Numbered from the stretch's first letter, positions 17,696-27,073 are shown. The stretch: 64,000 nt of DNA from Acidilobaceae archaeon (GCA_027014125.1 JALWEI010000035.1:21160-85159); one strand, 5' to 3'. Program-made: numbers and translations. The notes: generated by a model from the letters alone, not told the origin.

Positions 17696-19078
17696 ATGGC
17701 TAGGGTAGTCATAGTAGGCGGCGGAGCGGCAGGGATGGCCGTTGCATCCAGGGCCAAGAGGGTGAACCCTAAGCTAGACGTGGTTGTGCTGGAGCGGAGC
17801 AAGTGGGTCAGCTTCGCCTTCTGCGGGATCCCATACTATGTAGGGTGCGTCGTGAAGAGGTTCAACCAGCTACTCCACTACCCTCTAAGCGAGTTCACAG
17901 AGAAGAGGGGGATAGACGTCAGGCTAGAGTCCAGCGTTACCAATATAGATTATAGTGGAAGGACCCTAACCTACAAGGACCTCAGGTCTGGCAGGGAAGA
18001 GGAGATAGAGTGGGACTACCTAGTACTAGCAACCGGGGCTAGGTCTAAGGCGCCAAAGATATGGCCAGAGTTGGATGAGGCTGAGAACGCATTCTACATA
18101 CAACACCTGCACACAGCAGAGGAGATCAGGAGATACGCCCTATCACTACCCCAAGGCTCAAAAGCGGTTATAGTAGGAGCCGGATACGTTGGCCTAGAGA
18201 TGGCTGAGAACCTCAGGGAGCTAGGGCTCAAGGTGACAGTAGTAGAGGCGCTAGGGCAGGTAGCCCCCCGCACCCTAGACCAGGACTACGCGGAGATACT
18301 GGAGGAGGAGCTAAGGAGCAACGGAGTCGAGGTCCTAACCGGGGCGCCAGTCAAGGGGTTTAAGGTCGAGAATGGCAAGGCCAAGGCGGTCGAGACCGAG
18401 AAGGGTAGCGTAGAGGGAGACCTATTCATAGTTGGAGTCGGTATAGAGCCAAACACAGAGCTCGCGAGAAGGATCGGGGCAAGGATAGGAGAGACGGGAG
18501 CCATATGGGTAGACGATAGGCTGAGGACCAGTCTAGACGGCGTATACGCCGTCGGAGACGCTGTGGAGAGCGTCGATATAGTAACCGGCAGGAGGGTATG
18601 GAGGCCCTTCGCACAGGTAGCCAACAAGATGGGTTACATAGCCGGTACCGTCATAGGAGGAAGGGACGCAGTCTTCAAGGGTAGCGTAGGGACAAGCACA
18701 TTCAAGGCATTCAACATGGTAGTCGCTAGGACAGGGCTAGCCAGGGAGGAGGCTGAGAAGCTCGGCTACAACGTTGTCGAGGCCAGCCTAACAGGGAGGA
18801 CAAAGGCAGGCTACATACCCGGAGGAGAGAAGATCCACCTAAAGGTACTAGCCGACGCAGATACGGGCAGGCTACTGGGGGCCCAATCCATAGGCAGGTC
18901 AGAGACGGTCCTGTGGAGGATCAACGTGATCGCATCACTACTGACAGTAAAAGCAACCGTATGGGACCTATTCCACGCGGACATAGGCTACGCCCCGCCA
19001 CTAGCCCCAGTATGGGACTCCCTAGTAGTTGCAGCCAGACTACTAATGAGGAAGCTAGGAGAGGTGCCCAAGAGCTAG
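17696..19078 (+). CDS. cdr: CoA-disulfide reductase / NADH oxidase-type FAD flavoprotein
   Basis: 460 residues. N-terminal FAD motif VIVGGGAAGMAVA (5-17), single redox cysteine C43 in FAFCGIPYYVG, NAD(P)H motif VIVGAGYVGLEMAE (about 157-170), and second FAD motif GVYAVGDAVES (about 282), followed by a reductase dimerisation domain from about 335. The C43 context is that of CoA-disulfide reductases and NADH oxidases, which reduce CoA disulfide, polysulfide or O2. In a sulfur-metabolising hyperthermophile a CoA-dependent sulfur-reducing or thiol-redox role is plausible but inferred. Its end overlaps convergent ribK by 4 nt. Confidence 0.92.
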   Translation: MARVVIVGGGAAGMAVASRAKRVNPKLDVVVLERSKWVSFAFCGIPYYVGCVVKRFNQLLHYPLSEFTEKRGIDVRLESSVTNIDYSGRTLTYKDLRSGREEEIEWDYLVLATGARSKAPKIWPELDEAENAFYIQHLHTAEEIRRYALSLPQGSKAVIVGAGYVGLEMAENLRELGLKVTVVEALGQVAPRTLDQDYAEILEEELRSNGVEVLTGAPVKGFKVENGKAKAVETEKGSVEGDLFIVGVGIEPNTELARRIGARIGETGAIWVDDRLRTSLDGVYAVGDAVESVDIVTGRRVWRPFAQVANKMGYIAGTVIGGRDAVFKGSVGTSTFKAFNMVVARTGLAREEAEKLGYNVVEASLTGRTKAGYIPGGEKIHLKVLADADTGRLLGAQSIGRSETVLWRINVIASLLTVKATVWDLFHADIGYAPPLAPVWDSLVVAARLLMRKLGEVPKS

Positions 19079-19497
19079 GCTACCAGGGTGAACTCCACAA
19101 CATCACCATCACTAAGGCCAAGCCTCTTTCTAAGATACACCTGTGCAAGAAACTCGGCGACGTCATCCCTGTAAAAGGTTATATCAGGCCTCACGATCCA
19201 AGACTCAACCCCCATCAGGGACGCCCTATAAGCCATCACGCCACCAAGCCTAGCTCCAGGGATCCTAGGAGGCTCGATCCTAACAGGCTCCAGCTTCCCC
19301 AGGCACGACACATACTCGCCCACTAGGCCCTCATCAATCCTAACATTAAGAGTCCCAGGGTAGGGCGTGAAGCCTAGAGCCTTCCTGATATTCCTAGCAT
19401 AGATACTAACATAGAAGCTACCCTCCCCCCTACCACTAAAAACAGTGCCCCTGAACACCCTGCCACACGCGCCACTAGACTCCACAATTCTCCCCAC
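19075..19497 (-). CDS. ribK: CTP-dependent riboflavin kinase (RibK, DUF120)
   Basis: 140 residues. Archaeal enzyme making FMN with CTP as phosphate donor. Motifs: SGRGEGSFYVSIYAR glycine loop (21-35) and ALGFTPYPGTLNVRID (40-55), with C-terminal LGLSDGDVVEFTL cradle-loop strand. It complements ribH and GTP cyclohydrolase III at 36.9-38.1 kb, so three riboflavin/FMN genes occur in this window but in two places. Convergent with the flavoprotein gene. Confidence 0.93.
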   Translation of the reverse strand: MGRIVESSGACGRVFRGTVFSGRGEGSFYVSIYARNIRKALGFTPYPGTLNVRIDEGLVGEYVSCLGKLEPVRIEPPRIPGARLGGVMAYRASLMGVESWIVRPDITFYRDDVAEFLAQVYLRKRLGLSDGDVVEFTLVA

Positions 19498-19559
19498 ACC
19501 TATCCTAGAGTTACATCTAAAATACTCTTAACCCGCCAACCCAGGGCCCGGTGCATGAT

Positions 19560-20810
19560 ATGGCGTGGAGGCATATGGCTAGAGCACTACCAGTACTCCT
19601 ACTAATACTGGCGCCCCTAATACACCCGGTGACCGTTCACTCGCAGCCACAGAACCCACCGCTGGACTGGAGCCTATACAATAACACGCTGGCAGTCAAC
19701 ACCGACAACTATAATCTACAGCTAGACGGCGGGGCAGGGGGCATAGTCAAGCTGGCACTGAAGCTGGGCCAGATACAGTATGACCTCCTGAAGAATGGCG
19801 AGGTAATACCAATACCAATGATAGACATCGTCAGGGAAGGCAACCAGCCAGAGCCCATATACAAGACCATAGAGAATACCACCTACGAGCTAACAACACC
19901 GGGAAGCCTCTCACTCCAGCCCTGGACAATAGATGTAGTATACAACGACTCGATGAAGCTAGTTGCACGCCTAACACCCAGCGAAGAAGCCCTGCGCGAC
20001 ATACAACCCCTACAAGCCTACGCTGAGATAACATTCTACTCCTGGACCCCCATCATAGACTACAAGCTAATCATACAAAACAACGGCGCCAGCCCGGAGA
20101 CACTAACAGGGCGCAGCGGAGGGGCCACGGTAGGGATCCTTGTAAACGATAACACAACCTCGTGGAGATACCTAGTAAACCGGGGGGGCACAGTAGAGGA
20201 GGTAGTAGAGCTAAACGCGGAGTGGGGCAACATAACTAGCGTTGCACTCATAAAGAAGATACAGGATAGACTAGCCTTCATGGTCTCAATCCAGCCACTA
20301 GAAAAACCAGAGAGGGTGAAGGGGCTCCAGGGCATTGAGAGTGGCAACTACACAAGCGACACCACCTTCACCATACTCCTAGACATGGGACAGATCACGC
20401 TACAGCCCGGGGCAAAGGCGACACTAAAGTACAGGATAGCATACATACCAGCAAAGCCCCTCCAACTAGCCCAGGCAGAGCTACTAGACGAGGCCCTACA
20501 GGTAGACCCAAAGATACTGGATGACGTGAGGATAGGATTCAACTACCTAGAAGAGATACAGAATCTAAACAACACGGTACAGAGCCTAAGGGAGAGGGTA
20601 AACAACCTCCAAAAGACAGTACAGGAAAAGGACAAGAAGCTACAAGAGCTACAGGGCTGCGAGGACTACTGGAAGACCGAGCTAAACGCAGCGAAGGAGA
20701 GGATAAACCAGATGCAGGAGAGGGTACAGAATGCAGGGATAAAACAGGTGGCCTCATTCATAGTCGGCCTACTGCTCGGATTCATAGGGCTCCGCTACGC
20801 CTTCCGCTAG
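19560..20810 (+). CDS. Secreted, membrane-anchored coiled-coil protein of unknown function
   Basis: 416 residues from ATG 19560. An N-terminal signal peptide (hydrophobic LPVLLLILAPLIHPVTVHS, ending near residue 30) leads into a beta-rich extracellular region with many NXT/NXS sites (NNT, ENTT, NDNTT, NYTS) that could be N-glycosylated. A heptad coiled coil spans roughly 335-395 (LNNTVQSLRERVNNLQKTVQ) and a C-terminal transmembrane helix with VASFIVGLLLGFIGL follows. The segment NTDNYNLQLDGGAGGIVKLAL faintly recalls the beta-sandwich of YidC/Oxa1 periplasmic domains, but I do not assign this. ATG 19560 has GGTG 6 nt upstream; GTG 19551 and ATG 19575 are alternatives. Confidence 0.8.
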   Translation: MAWRHMARALPVLLLILAPLIHPVTVHSQPQNPPLDWSLYNNTLAVNTDNYNLQLDGGAGGIVKLALKLGQIQYDLLKNGEVIPIPMIDIVREGNQPEPIYKTIENTTYELTTPGSLSLQPWTIDVVYNDSMKLVARLTPSEEALRDIQPLQAYAEITFYSWTPIIDYKLIIQNNGASPETLTGRSGGATVGILVNDNTTSWRYLVNRGGTVEEVVELNAEWGNITSVALIKKIQDRLAFMVSIQPLEKPERVKGLQGIESGNYTSDTTFTILLDMGQITLQPGAKATLKYRIAYIPAKPLQLAQAELLDEALQVDPKILDDVRIGFNYLEEIQNLNNTVQSLRERVNNLQKTVQEKDKKLQELQGCEDYWKTELNAAKERINQMQERVQNAGIKQVASFIVGLLLGFIGLRYAFR

Positions 20811-22174
20811 CCCCTAACCAGCAACCTCCTGACAGGCCTGGCGGGGTCCACTAGTTTTTCGAGCATCCAGGCCTCCTGGAAGAATCTCTTAGAATCCTCG
20901 GGATCAACGAGCCCACGGGTTATGCGGAGGAACTTATCCTCGACGCCACTCCTATCCAGGGGGTTCTTGAAGTGGCCCGGCGGGTAGATGCTCTCCGCCT
21001 CAACCACCCTACCGTCCTTAAGCTTGACTATCACCCTGTTCCCTATACCCTCAGGATAGATCCTATCATACTCTGGGTCGACCTCCACCTTCATCCTCGA
21101 CATGACGACCCTAACATCCCTAGCCAGGAACCTCTCGGGCCTGAATGTATCTATCCAGACTCTCCCATCCAGGAGGGCCGCGGCTACTATGTACGGTAAG
21201 CTGTGGTCGGCGGTTTCCCTAGTCTTCGGGTCCCACTTCTCAGGGTCCTTCACGATTATCTTATACGATACAGTGAAGGTCTTCACTATAACCTCCTCTA
21301 TATCCTCAGGCTTTATCTCACCAACCTCCTCTCTAACCTTCAAAGCAGCCTCAACGGCGCTCATGGAATGGTACTCGACCGGCCAATACTTTATACTGGT
21401 CTTGAGGAGCCTCCACTCGCCCAGCCTAGCCAGATCAAACCTGTCACCGCACAGGGCAACGTTGAAGAAGCCGAACTCGCCCTCGAAGACGGGGCTGGGC
21501 CCCGTCATCCCCTTCCATGCTAGTAGCGCTGAGAATAGGCCATTCCTAGCTGCATGGGCAGCAGCGCAGCCCTTCCACATGCTGAGCTCTCCGGCCCTTG
21601 TCTGCCTCAGGGCTAGGCTGGTGTTCGTTGCTATGTTGACTGCCTGCTCTATGCCATCAGCATCTAGGCCAAGTATCTTGGCGGCCCCGGCGGCTGTGGC
21701 TATGTTTATGTATACTGTGTGGTCCCAGCCCCTGTCTCTAACACTGTAGGAGTCGGCTAGGGCGCCTACGACCTCGTAGGCAGATACCATGCCCTCGAGC
21801 AGTCTGCGGCCGTCGGCGTCCACGATCTCGGCTGCCGCTAGCAGGGCGGGTATCATATCGCTGGGGTGGAGGGCCTCCTTGCTAAGGTAAGTATCGTTGA
21901 AGTCGAAGTACCTGACAGCGCAGCCGTTGGCGAAGCCTGCATGGTCCGCCGCGACCCTGAGCCCTGTGCCCCATAGGGTTGCGGGGATTCTGGCCCCACC
22001 TGTGCCCTCAGCGATGGCCCTTGCGATCCTGACTGGCTCCTCGTTGAAAGCGCCTAGAGCGACGCCTACGCTATCGACAAACCTCTTCTTGGCCTCCTCT
22101 ATAACCTCCCCCGGTATACTATCGTATGACAGGCCGTGGACCCACTCCGCTATAACCCTGGATATCCTAGTCAT
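20807..22174 (-). CDS. MmgE/PrpD family protein (2-methylcitrate dehydratase-like)
   Basis: 455 residues. The all-helical N-terminal domain with FVDSVGVALGAF, GFANGCAVRYFDFNDTYL and HPSDMIPALLAAAE, and the C-terminal alpha/beta domain with WPVEYHSMSAVEAAL, are characteristic of the MmgE/PrpD family, which includes 2-methylcitrate dehydratase, iminodisuccinate epimerase and cis-aconitate decarboxylase. ATG 22174 with GGAG 8 nt upstream is preferred to GTG 22183. No prpB or prpC lies adjacent, although a citrate synthase gene is found 18 kb away. The substrate is therefore unassigned. Confidence 0.9.
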   Translation of the reverse strand: MTRISRVIAEWVHGLSYDSIPGEVIEEAKKRFVDSVGVALGAFNEEPVRIARAIAEGTGGARIPATLWGTGLRVAADHAGFANGCAVRYFDFNDTYLSKEALHPSDMIPALLAAAEIVDADGRRLLEGMVSAYEVVGALADSYSVRDRGWDHTVYINIATAAGAAKILGLDADGIEQAVNIATNTSLALRQTRAGELSMWKGCAAAHAARNGLFSALLAWKGMTGPSPVFEGEFGFFNVALCGDRFDLARLGEWRLLKTSIKYWPVEYHSMSAVEAALKVREEVGEIKPEDIEEVIVKTFTVSYKIIVKDPEKWDPKTRETADHSLPYIVAAALLDGRVWIDTFRPERFLARDVRVVMSRMKVEVDPEYDRIYPEGIGNRVIVKLKDGRVVEAESIYPPGHFKNPLDRSGVEDKFLRITRGLVDPEDSKRFFQEAWMLEKLVDPARPVRRLLVRG

Positions 22175-22272
22175 GCCTACCACTCCTAGCTCCAGCGATG
22201 CCGTAGTCTAGGTAGAGGAATAAATTCGCTCCACATAATCGCGCTAGTGTACCCCTGGAGGGTGGCCATGGG

Positions 22273-22767
22273 TTGGCGGTTAGGATAGCAGAGAAGCCGA
22301 GGCCAATACCGGACTCCATGCTAGAGGCTATAGCGTACCTCCACGGGGCGGTGGACCCTGACAGCGGCCACCTGGTCTGCCACCACTACCCCCTAGGCCT
22401 AACTCTAGTTGAGGCCGGCGGAGCTAAGGCCCCAGCGCTGAGCGTAGGGGAGTGCATATACCTGGTTCCACACCCCTGGGGCAGCGCAATATACCAGGGC
22501 TCGAGGGAGGCATCGATCAGGGCTCTCGGCGAGGATCATACGCTAGTTGGAGAGGCAAGAGTGGATACTGGTAGCGTGTCCCTGATATTATCCCTACTCA
22601 GGGAGGAGAAGGCGGAGGTAGAGGTTAGGTATACCAAGGCAGTGATCCACGGCCGCGGCGAGGTTAGCGTTGCGGTGTTCCTGATAAAAGCCTCTTGGGG
22701 AGAGTGGGTTGCGGTAGTGGCGCCATGCAAAGGGCAGGAGAGGAAGGAGGGCGACCTATACGTTTAG
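22273..22767 (+). CDS. Unknown soluble protein
   Basis: 164 residues, unrecognised. The sequence contains LHGAVDPDSGHLVCHHYPLGL near the N terminus and CIYLVPHPWGSAIYQGSREASIRAL in the middle, with several His and two Cys that could bind metal; no transmembrane helix. TTG 22273 is the start: GGAGGGTGG ends 6 nt upstream, and the nearby ATG 22268 runs into a stop in its own frame. It lies just upstream of the phosphodiesterase gene, with a 37-nt gap, so cotranscription is likely. Confidence 0.65.
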   Translation: MAVRIAEKPRPIPDSMLEAIAYLHGAVDPDSGHLVCHHYPLGLTLVEAGGAKAPALSVGECIYLVPHPWGSAIYQGSREASIRALGEDHTLVGEARVDTGSVSLILSLLREEKAEVEVRYTKAVIHGRGEVSVAVFLIKASWGEWVAVVAPCKGQERKEGDLYV

Positions 22768-22804
22768 CAATCTAGAATTAAACCCCACCCCAGGCCTCCT
22801 AGCC

Positions 22805-24154
22805 ATGGTGTACAACGGCTTGGAGGGGGAGAAGACCCTAATCCTAGGCTTAGACAGCGTACCCCCCAGGCTGCTCTACGAGGACCTGAAGGGGGAGCTG
22901 CCCAACATTGAATCCCTAGTAGAGTCCCGCGGCATCCTGAGGACGAGCCACCCGCCCATAACGATACCAGCATGGATGGTCCTCTCAACAGGCAAGACCC
23001 CGGGAGAGCTAGGCATATACGGGTTCAGGCACAGGAGGACAGGAACCTATGACGACATGTATATAGCAAACAGTAGGCTGGTAAAACACAAGACCTTCTG
23101 GGACAAGCTGGGAGCCAGGGGGAAGAGGGTCATAATCGCCGGGATCCCGCCATCCTACCCGCCCAAGCCGGTAAAGGGGCTACTTGTATCATGCTTCATA
23201 ACCCCCGGCCCCGAGAACCCGTACACCTGGCCCCCCACCCTGAAGAGGGAGATCGAGAAGGTACTAGGGGGCCCCTACATTTTCGACGTGGTCTACAGGA
23301 GCGAGGATAAGGATAGGGTCAAAAGGGAGCTCTGGAGCCTGGCAGAGACCCAGTTCAGGGTGGTAAGGTACCTGGCCCGGGAGAAGAAGTGGGACCTCCT
23401 ATTCTACATGCACATAGGTACCGACAGGGTACACCATGCATTCTGGAAATACTACGACAGGATGCACCATAAGTATGAGCCTGGGAACAGGTATGAGGAC
23501 GTGATACCGGAGTACTACAAGCTAGTGGACAGAGAGATAGGAAAACTCCTAGAAGTAATACCAAGGGGCACTAGGATAATACTAGTATCAGACCACGGGG
23601 CAAAGGCAATGAAGGGAGCGTTCGCCATAAACCAGTGGCTAGAGGAGAACGGCTACCTAACTCTGAAAAGGAGGCCGGAGAAGCCAGGCCAAGACCTGAA
23701 ACCAAATATGATAGACTGGAGCAAGACAAAGGCATGGGCATGGGGAGGCTACTACTCACGCATCTTCCTCAACATAAAGGGGAGAGAGCCCCAGGGCATA
23801 GTAGACCCCGGGGACGCTCCAGGCCTCATAGAGCAGCTAAAGAAAGACATAGAGAGGATAGGAGGCCCCAACGGGGAGCAGTGGAGAAACACCGTCTACA
23901 CGCCACAGGAGCTATACCCAGAGGTCAACGGTGACCCACCGGACCTAATGGTATACCTAGACGACCTAAACTGGAGGCCAGCAGGCACCATAGGATGGCC
24001 GGAGCCATACCTGGAAGAGAACGACAGAGGCCCAGACGACGCAGTACACGACTGGCACGGTATAATCGCGGAGAACCAGCCTAGCTCACCGGTAAACTCT
24101 ACAACAGTAAACATAGCAGATTTTATCAAAGTAATGGGGCTGAGTCATGAATGA
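22805..24154 (+). CDS. Alkaline phosphatase superfamily enzyme, type I phosphodiesterase/nucleotide pyrophosphatase-like
   Basis: 449 residues. Metal and catalytic positions of the superfamily are visible: D17 in LILGLDSVP, nucleophile T53 in PPITIPAW, D/H pair in MHIGTDRVHH (about 200), D-H in LVSDHGAK (about 262) and the last His in HDWHGI (about 416). No signal peptide, so it acts in the cytoplasm or at the inner membrane face. Family members hydrolyse or transfer phosphate, phosphodiester or phosphonate groups. The stop overlaps the following methyltransferase start by 8 nt, implying a common pathway, perhaps surface-glycan or lipid-head-group modification. Confidence 0.88.
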   Translation: MVYNGLEGEKTLILGLDSVPPRLLYEDLKGELPNIESLVESRGILRTSHPPITIPAWMVLSTGKTPGELGIYGFRHRRTGTYDDMYIANSRLVKHKTFWDKLGARGKRVIIAGIPPSYPPKPVKGLLVSCFITPGPENPYTWPPTLKREIEKVLGGPYIFDVVYRSEDKDRVKRELWSLAETQFRVVRYLAREKKWDLLFYMHIGTDRVHHAFWKYYDRMHHKYEPGNRYEDVIPEYYKLVDREIGKLLEVIPRGTRIILVSDHGAKAMKGAFAINQWLEENGYLTLKRRPEKPGQDLKPNMIDWSKTKAWAWGGYYSRIFLNIKGREPQGIVDPGDAPGLIEQLKKDIERIGGPNGEQWRNTVYTPQELYPEVNGDPPDLMVYLDDLNWRPAGTIGWPEPYLEENDRGPDDAVHDWHGIIAENQPSSPVNSTTVNIADFIKVMGLSHE

Positions 24155-24944
24155 GATCGAGGAGATTAAAACTAAGCTAGAGGGGATAGCGGGGGACATA
24201 GCACGCAGGCTGGACGAGCCGCTGAAGAGCGAGGTAATCAGCTACTACAGGAGGCACAGGTGCAGGCTAGTATACCAGCTCCACAGGATCCTACAGGAGG
24301 GCAAAGATGAGGGGAGCATACTGGAGATAGGCCCGTACCCAGGGCTAGTCTCAATATACCTAGCCCGGGAAGGGTACAATGTCGAGGTGGTCGAGTATCC
24401 TAGGCCAGAGATGAAGCACCTGGAGAAGATGTACATGGAGCTAGGCGTCAATAGGGTGATCTACAGGGACCTGGCGAAGGAGAATATAGGCTCCGAGGAG
24501 AGGTATGATATAATACTAATGTTCGAGGTAATAGAACATATACCAGCGCACCCATACTCTATATTTAGAAAGATACATGAGGTGCTTAAACGCCAGGGCA
24601 AACTATATCTGAGTACTCCAAACCTGCTCAACAGCTTCAACAGGATCTCGCTCCTCAAAGGAGTAGAGCCGTTCCCACTCTACAAGTATAGCCTCGAGAC
24701 AACTAAGGGGCACTTTAGGGAGTACAGTGTCCAAGAGCTAAGGGCTGCAATGAGGCAAGCCGGTTTAGATATGATCGAATACAAGATTCTAGACAAGGAG
24801 GACTACTGCCGGCATATAGGGGAAAACGCAAAAACAAGTATAAGTGTGAGAATATCCAGGGGCATCATAAGGCTACTTGGCGGCAAAGGCCCTCTAAAAT
24901 GGTCGATATTCGCTGTTGCACAGAAAGGGTCATCCATAGAGTAG
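24147..24944 (+). CDS. SAM-dependent class I methyltransferase
   Basis: 265 residues. Motif I ILEIGPYPGLVSIYLA (about 52-67), an acidic VEVVEYPRPE after strand 2, motif IV DIILMFEVIEHI (about 120) and YLSTPNLLNSFNRIS post motifs match methyltransferase type 11/12 proteins such as UbiG-like and glycan methyltransferases. The C-terminal part is more basic. ATG overlaps the upstream phosphodiesterase stop. The 3' end overlaps the convergent second phosphodiesterase by 15 nt. Substrate unknown; the setting suggests a carbohydrate or lipid. Confidence 0.88.
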   Translation: MNEIEEIKTKLEGIAGDIARRLDEPLKSEVISYYRRHRCRLVYQLHRILQEGKDEGSILEIGPYPGLVSIYLAREGYNVEVVEYPRPEMKHLEKMYMELGVNRVIYRDLAKENIGSEERYDIILMFEVIEHIPAHPYSIFRKIHEVLKRQGKLYLSTPNLLNSFNRISLLKGVEPFPLYKYSLETTKGHFREYSVQELRAAMRQAGLDMIEYKILDKEDYCRHIGENAKTSISVRISRGIIRLLGGKGPLKWSIFAVAQKGSSIE

Positions 24945-25844
24945 GTCCTCTATGATCCTCCTAAAGTCGAGTATAGTCCTCGGCTCATAGTCTAGTCCCC
25001 TGCTGAAGCTCCAGAAACCATAATCACTATGCTCGTGAATGGAGGGGTCATACCCGTGATCGCTAACAATAAGCAGAACCCAATCCCCGCCCAGGGTCTC
25101 AGCGATCCTCCCGACCTGCTCCTCCACTAGCCTATAGTACCGCCTCAGCCTGACCATCAACTTGGGCTTACCAGGCCGGTACAACATGTGGTGGGCCTCA
25201 TCCAACAGCGGGGTGTAATAGACAATAAGGTCGTAGCCGTCATCAACAGCTTTGAGGGCATCAACAAGATCGGCCTCAGACTCGTTATATAGCTTGTTAA
25301 GCATCCTTAGCCTCTCCGATACATCGGCGTCGAAGTACTTGTAGAGGAATGCACGGTACTCTGCATACTTGTCCCCTGGTAGGCTGGGTATGTTCCTGTA
25401 CCATACTCTGTACCCCCTCCGGCGGGCCTCATGTATAAACGTCTTCTCGACAAGCTCGGAGGGCATCACCTCTATCTTATGGGTGGTCCTCCTAACAGCC
25501 TCGGAGTTAAACAATCCGATCCTTGACAAGAATTCTCTAACCCCAAGCCTCCTAGACCCCAGCAGCCTAAGCCTGGCCTTGAATAGTAGTCTAAGGATGG
25601 GGTTATACCCGTATTCAGCCTTCCTAGACTGAATGTAGTTCATATCAAACCCATACTTGTATGCGGGCTGTCCTAGCAGGAAGGATGCCCATATCAGGGG
25701 AGTGTACAGGGGATCTCCCTCCCTGACTGCAACCTTAACATCATGCCTACCATACTTAGCCTGCTTAAATCTACCTATATCCCACTTCTCTACAAGATTG
25801 TATTCGAGACCATCAATAGCAGCTATGAATACCTTCATACCCAT
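24930..25844 (-). CDS. Second alkaline phosphatase superfamily protein (AP-fold phosphodiesterase-like)
   Basis: 304 residues, shorter than its neighbour at 22805. Superfamily positions visible: D11 in AAIDGLEYNL, a Thr nucleophile candidate T48 in LYTPLIWASF, D/H in PLLDEAHHML (about 215) and SDHGYD (about 267), with a final His in HEHSDYGFW. The middle section is highly basic (LRLLGSRRLGVREFLSRIG). It converges on the methyltransferase gene and is divergent from the glycosyltransferase. Probably a phosphoester hydrolase or transferase in the same surface-modification cluster; substrate not known. Confidence 0.8.
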   Translation of the reverse strand: MGMKVFIAAIDGLEYNLVEKWDIGRFKQAKYGRHDVKVAVREGDPLYTPLIWASFLLGQPAYKYGFDMNYIQSRKAEYGYNPILRLLFKARLRLLGSRRLGVREFLSRIGLFNSEAVRRTTHKIEVMPSELVEKTFIHEARRRGYRVWYRNIPSLPGDKYAEYRAFLYKYFDADVSERLRMLNKLYNESEADLVDALKAVDDGYDLIVYYTPLLDEAHHMLYRPGKPKLMVRLRRYYRLVEEQVGRIAETLGGDWVLLIVSDHGYDPSIHEHSDYGFWSFSRGLDYEPRTILDFRRIIEDLLYG

Positions 25845-25921
25845 AATACACCGGAGCCCGGACAGTCACGAGAGCGGGTTTTTATAAATAAACGTGGGGC
25901 TCATGACTGGCCGGAACAGGG

Positions 25922-27073
25922 ATGACTAGAGTAGGAGTCCTACTATGGAAATGGGGTGTGGGGGGCGCTGAGGTAGTAGCGTACTTCATACTAAAACTAC
26001 TGCTAGATAAAGGGTATAACGTCGAGGTCTTCTATATATCAGGAGAGTATAGGAAGGAGTATTATAAAAATGTGGTCGGAGCCGATTTACCGGATAACCT
26101 GGTTGTCAGGAGGATAGGTAGTATAGCTAAGCTATCACTTTATAGAAGCCTATTGACTAGCATATACGTAAATAGGCATGACGTAGATTTTGTTATAAAT
26201 ACGCATGGAGGCCTCATACCCTATATGCGTAGAAACGAAACTAAATGTATATCATATGTGCATTTCATGACGTTACTCCGTCAATGGGAAAGAGTAGTGT
26301 CTTTGTCGAGGATCGGGTTAGTCAGCTCAGCTAAGAATTTATTGTGGAATGTGTACTATAAAATCTATAAGAGTATTGCATTTAGAGAAGTAGTCAAATC
26401 GCTCAAAAAGTGTAACAAGATTATAGCAAATTCCAGCGTTACTAGCAACATCCTATCACGTTATGTAGCAGAGGGTAGTGTTACAATTGTTAACCCCCCG
26501 GTTCCTAGGTACCAGTACTATGCTCAATTCAGAGGAGAGAATAGGGATCAGGGGCTCATATTGACTATTTCCAGGATAAGCCCGGAAAAGGAGTTAGAGA
26601 AGCTTATATACATGATGAAAGAGCTTAAAGGGAACTATAGACTTGCGATAGTGGGTTCTCTTAGCAGACACGATCTATGGTACTACAACTATTTACAGGG
26701 TATTATAAATAGGCTAAATCTGGAAAAATATATTAAATTTTATATTAATAGTGGTAGAGATATGAAGGATGTTCTAATTAGAAGTGCATCCGTATATGTA
26801 TCCCCGACAACGTTTGAGTCGTTTGGGATTAGTATTGCTGAGGCGTCTATTGCTGGTATGCCAGTTGTAGTTAGCAGGGCCTCAGGGTTCTACAGGGATG
26901 TCTGTGGTGGTGATGTTGAGGGGTGTCGTGGCTGGGAGCGTGGGGAGCCTGGCGAGCTGGCGGAGCTCGTCTACAAGGCCTCTAGGGATGGGCCGTTGGG
27001 GTTGGATAGGCTGGAGCATTTGAGGCCTGACAGGTTTATGGAGAGGTTTGCTGGGGAGGCGCTTACTCTATGA
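25922..27073 (+). CDS. GT-B glycosyltransferase, family 4
   Basis: 383 residues. N-terminal WKWGVGGAEVVAYFILKLLLDKGY is the acceptor-domain glycine loop; C-terminal TISRISPEKELEKLIYMMKEL and the sugar-nucleotide motif SPTTFESFGISIAEASIAGMPVV (about 297-320; E-x7-E) define GT4. It likely adds a hexose to a lipid-linked or surface glycan. Base composition is striking: from about 26000 to 26860 it is much richer in A/T than flanking genes, whereas the last 200 nt become G/T-rich, suggesting transfer or recombination. The stop overlaps the convergent sat gene by 11 nt. Confidence 0.88.
   Translation: MTRVGVLLWKWGVGGAEVVAYFILKLLLDKGYNVEVFYISGEYRKEYYKNVVGADLPDNLVVRRIGSIAKLSLYRSLLTSIYVNRHDVDFVINTHGGLIPYMRRNETKCISYVHFMTLLRQWERVVSLSRIGLVSSAKNLLWNVYYKIYKSIAFREVVKSLKKCNKIIANSSVTSNILSRYVAEGSVTIVNPPVPRYQYYAQFRGENRDQGLILTISRISPEKELEKLIYMMKELKGNYRLAIVGSLSRHDLWYYNYLQGIINRLNLEKYIKFYINSGRDMKDVLIRSASVYVSPTTFESFGISIAEASIAGMPVVVSRASGFYRDVCGGDVEGCRGWERGEPGELAELVYKASRDGPLGLDRLEHLRPDRFMERFAGEALTL

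Noticed and set aside
21102..21749. 215-codon frame antisense to the PrpD-like gene
   Set aside because: Ser/Thr/Pro-rich antisense shadow of a strongly coding gene.
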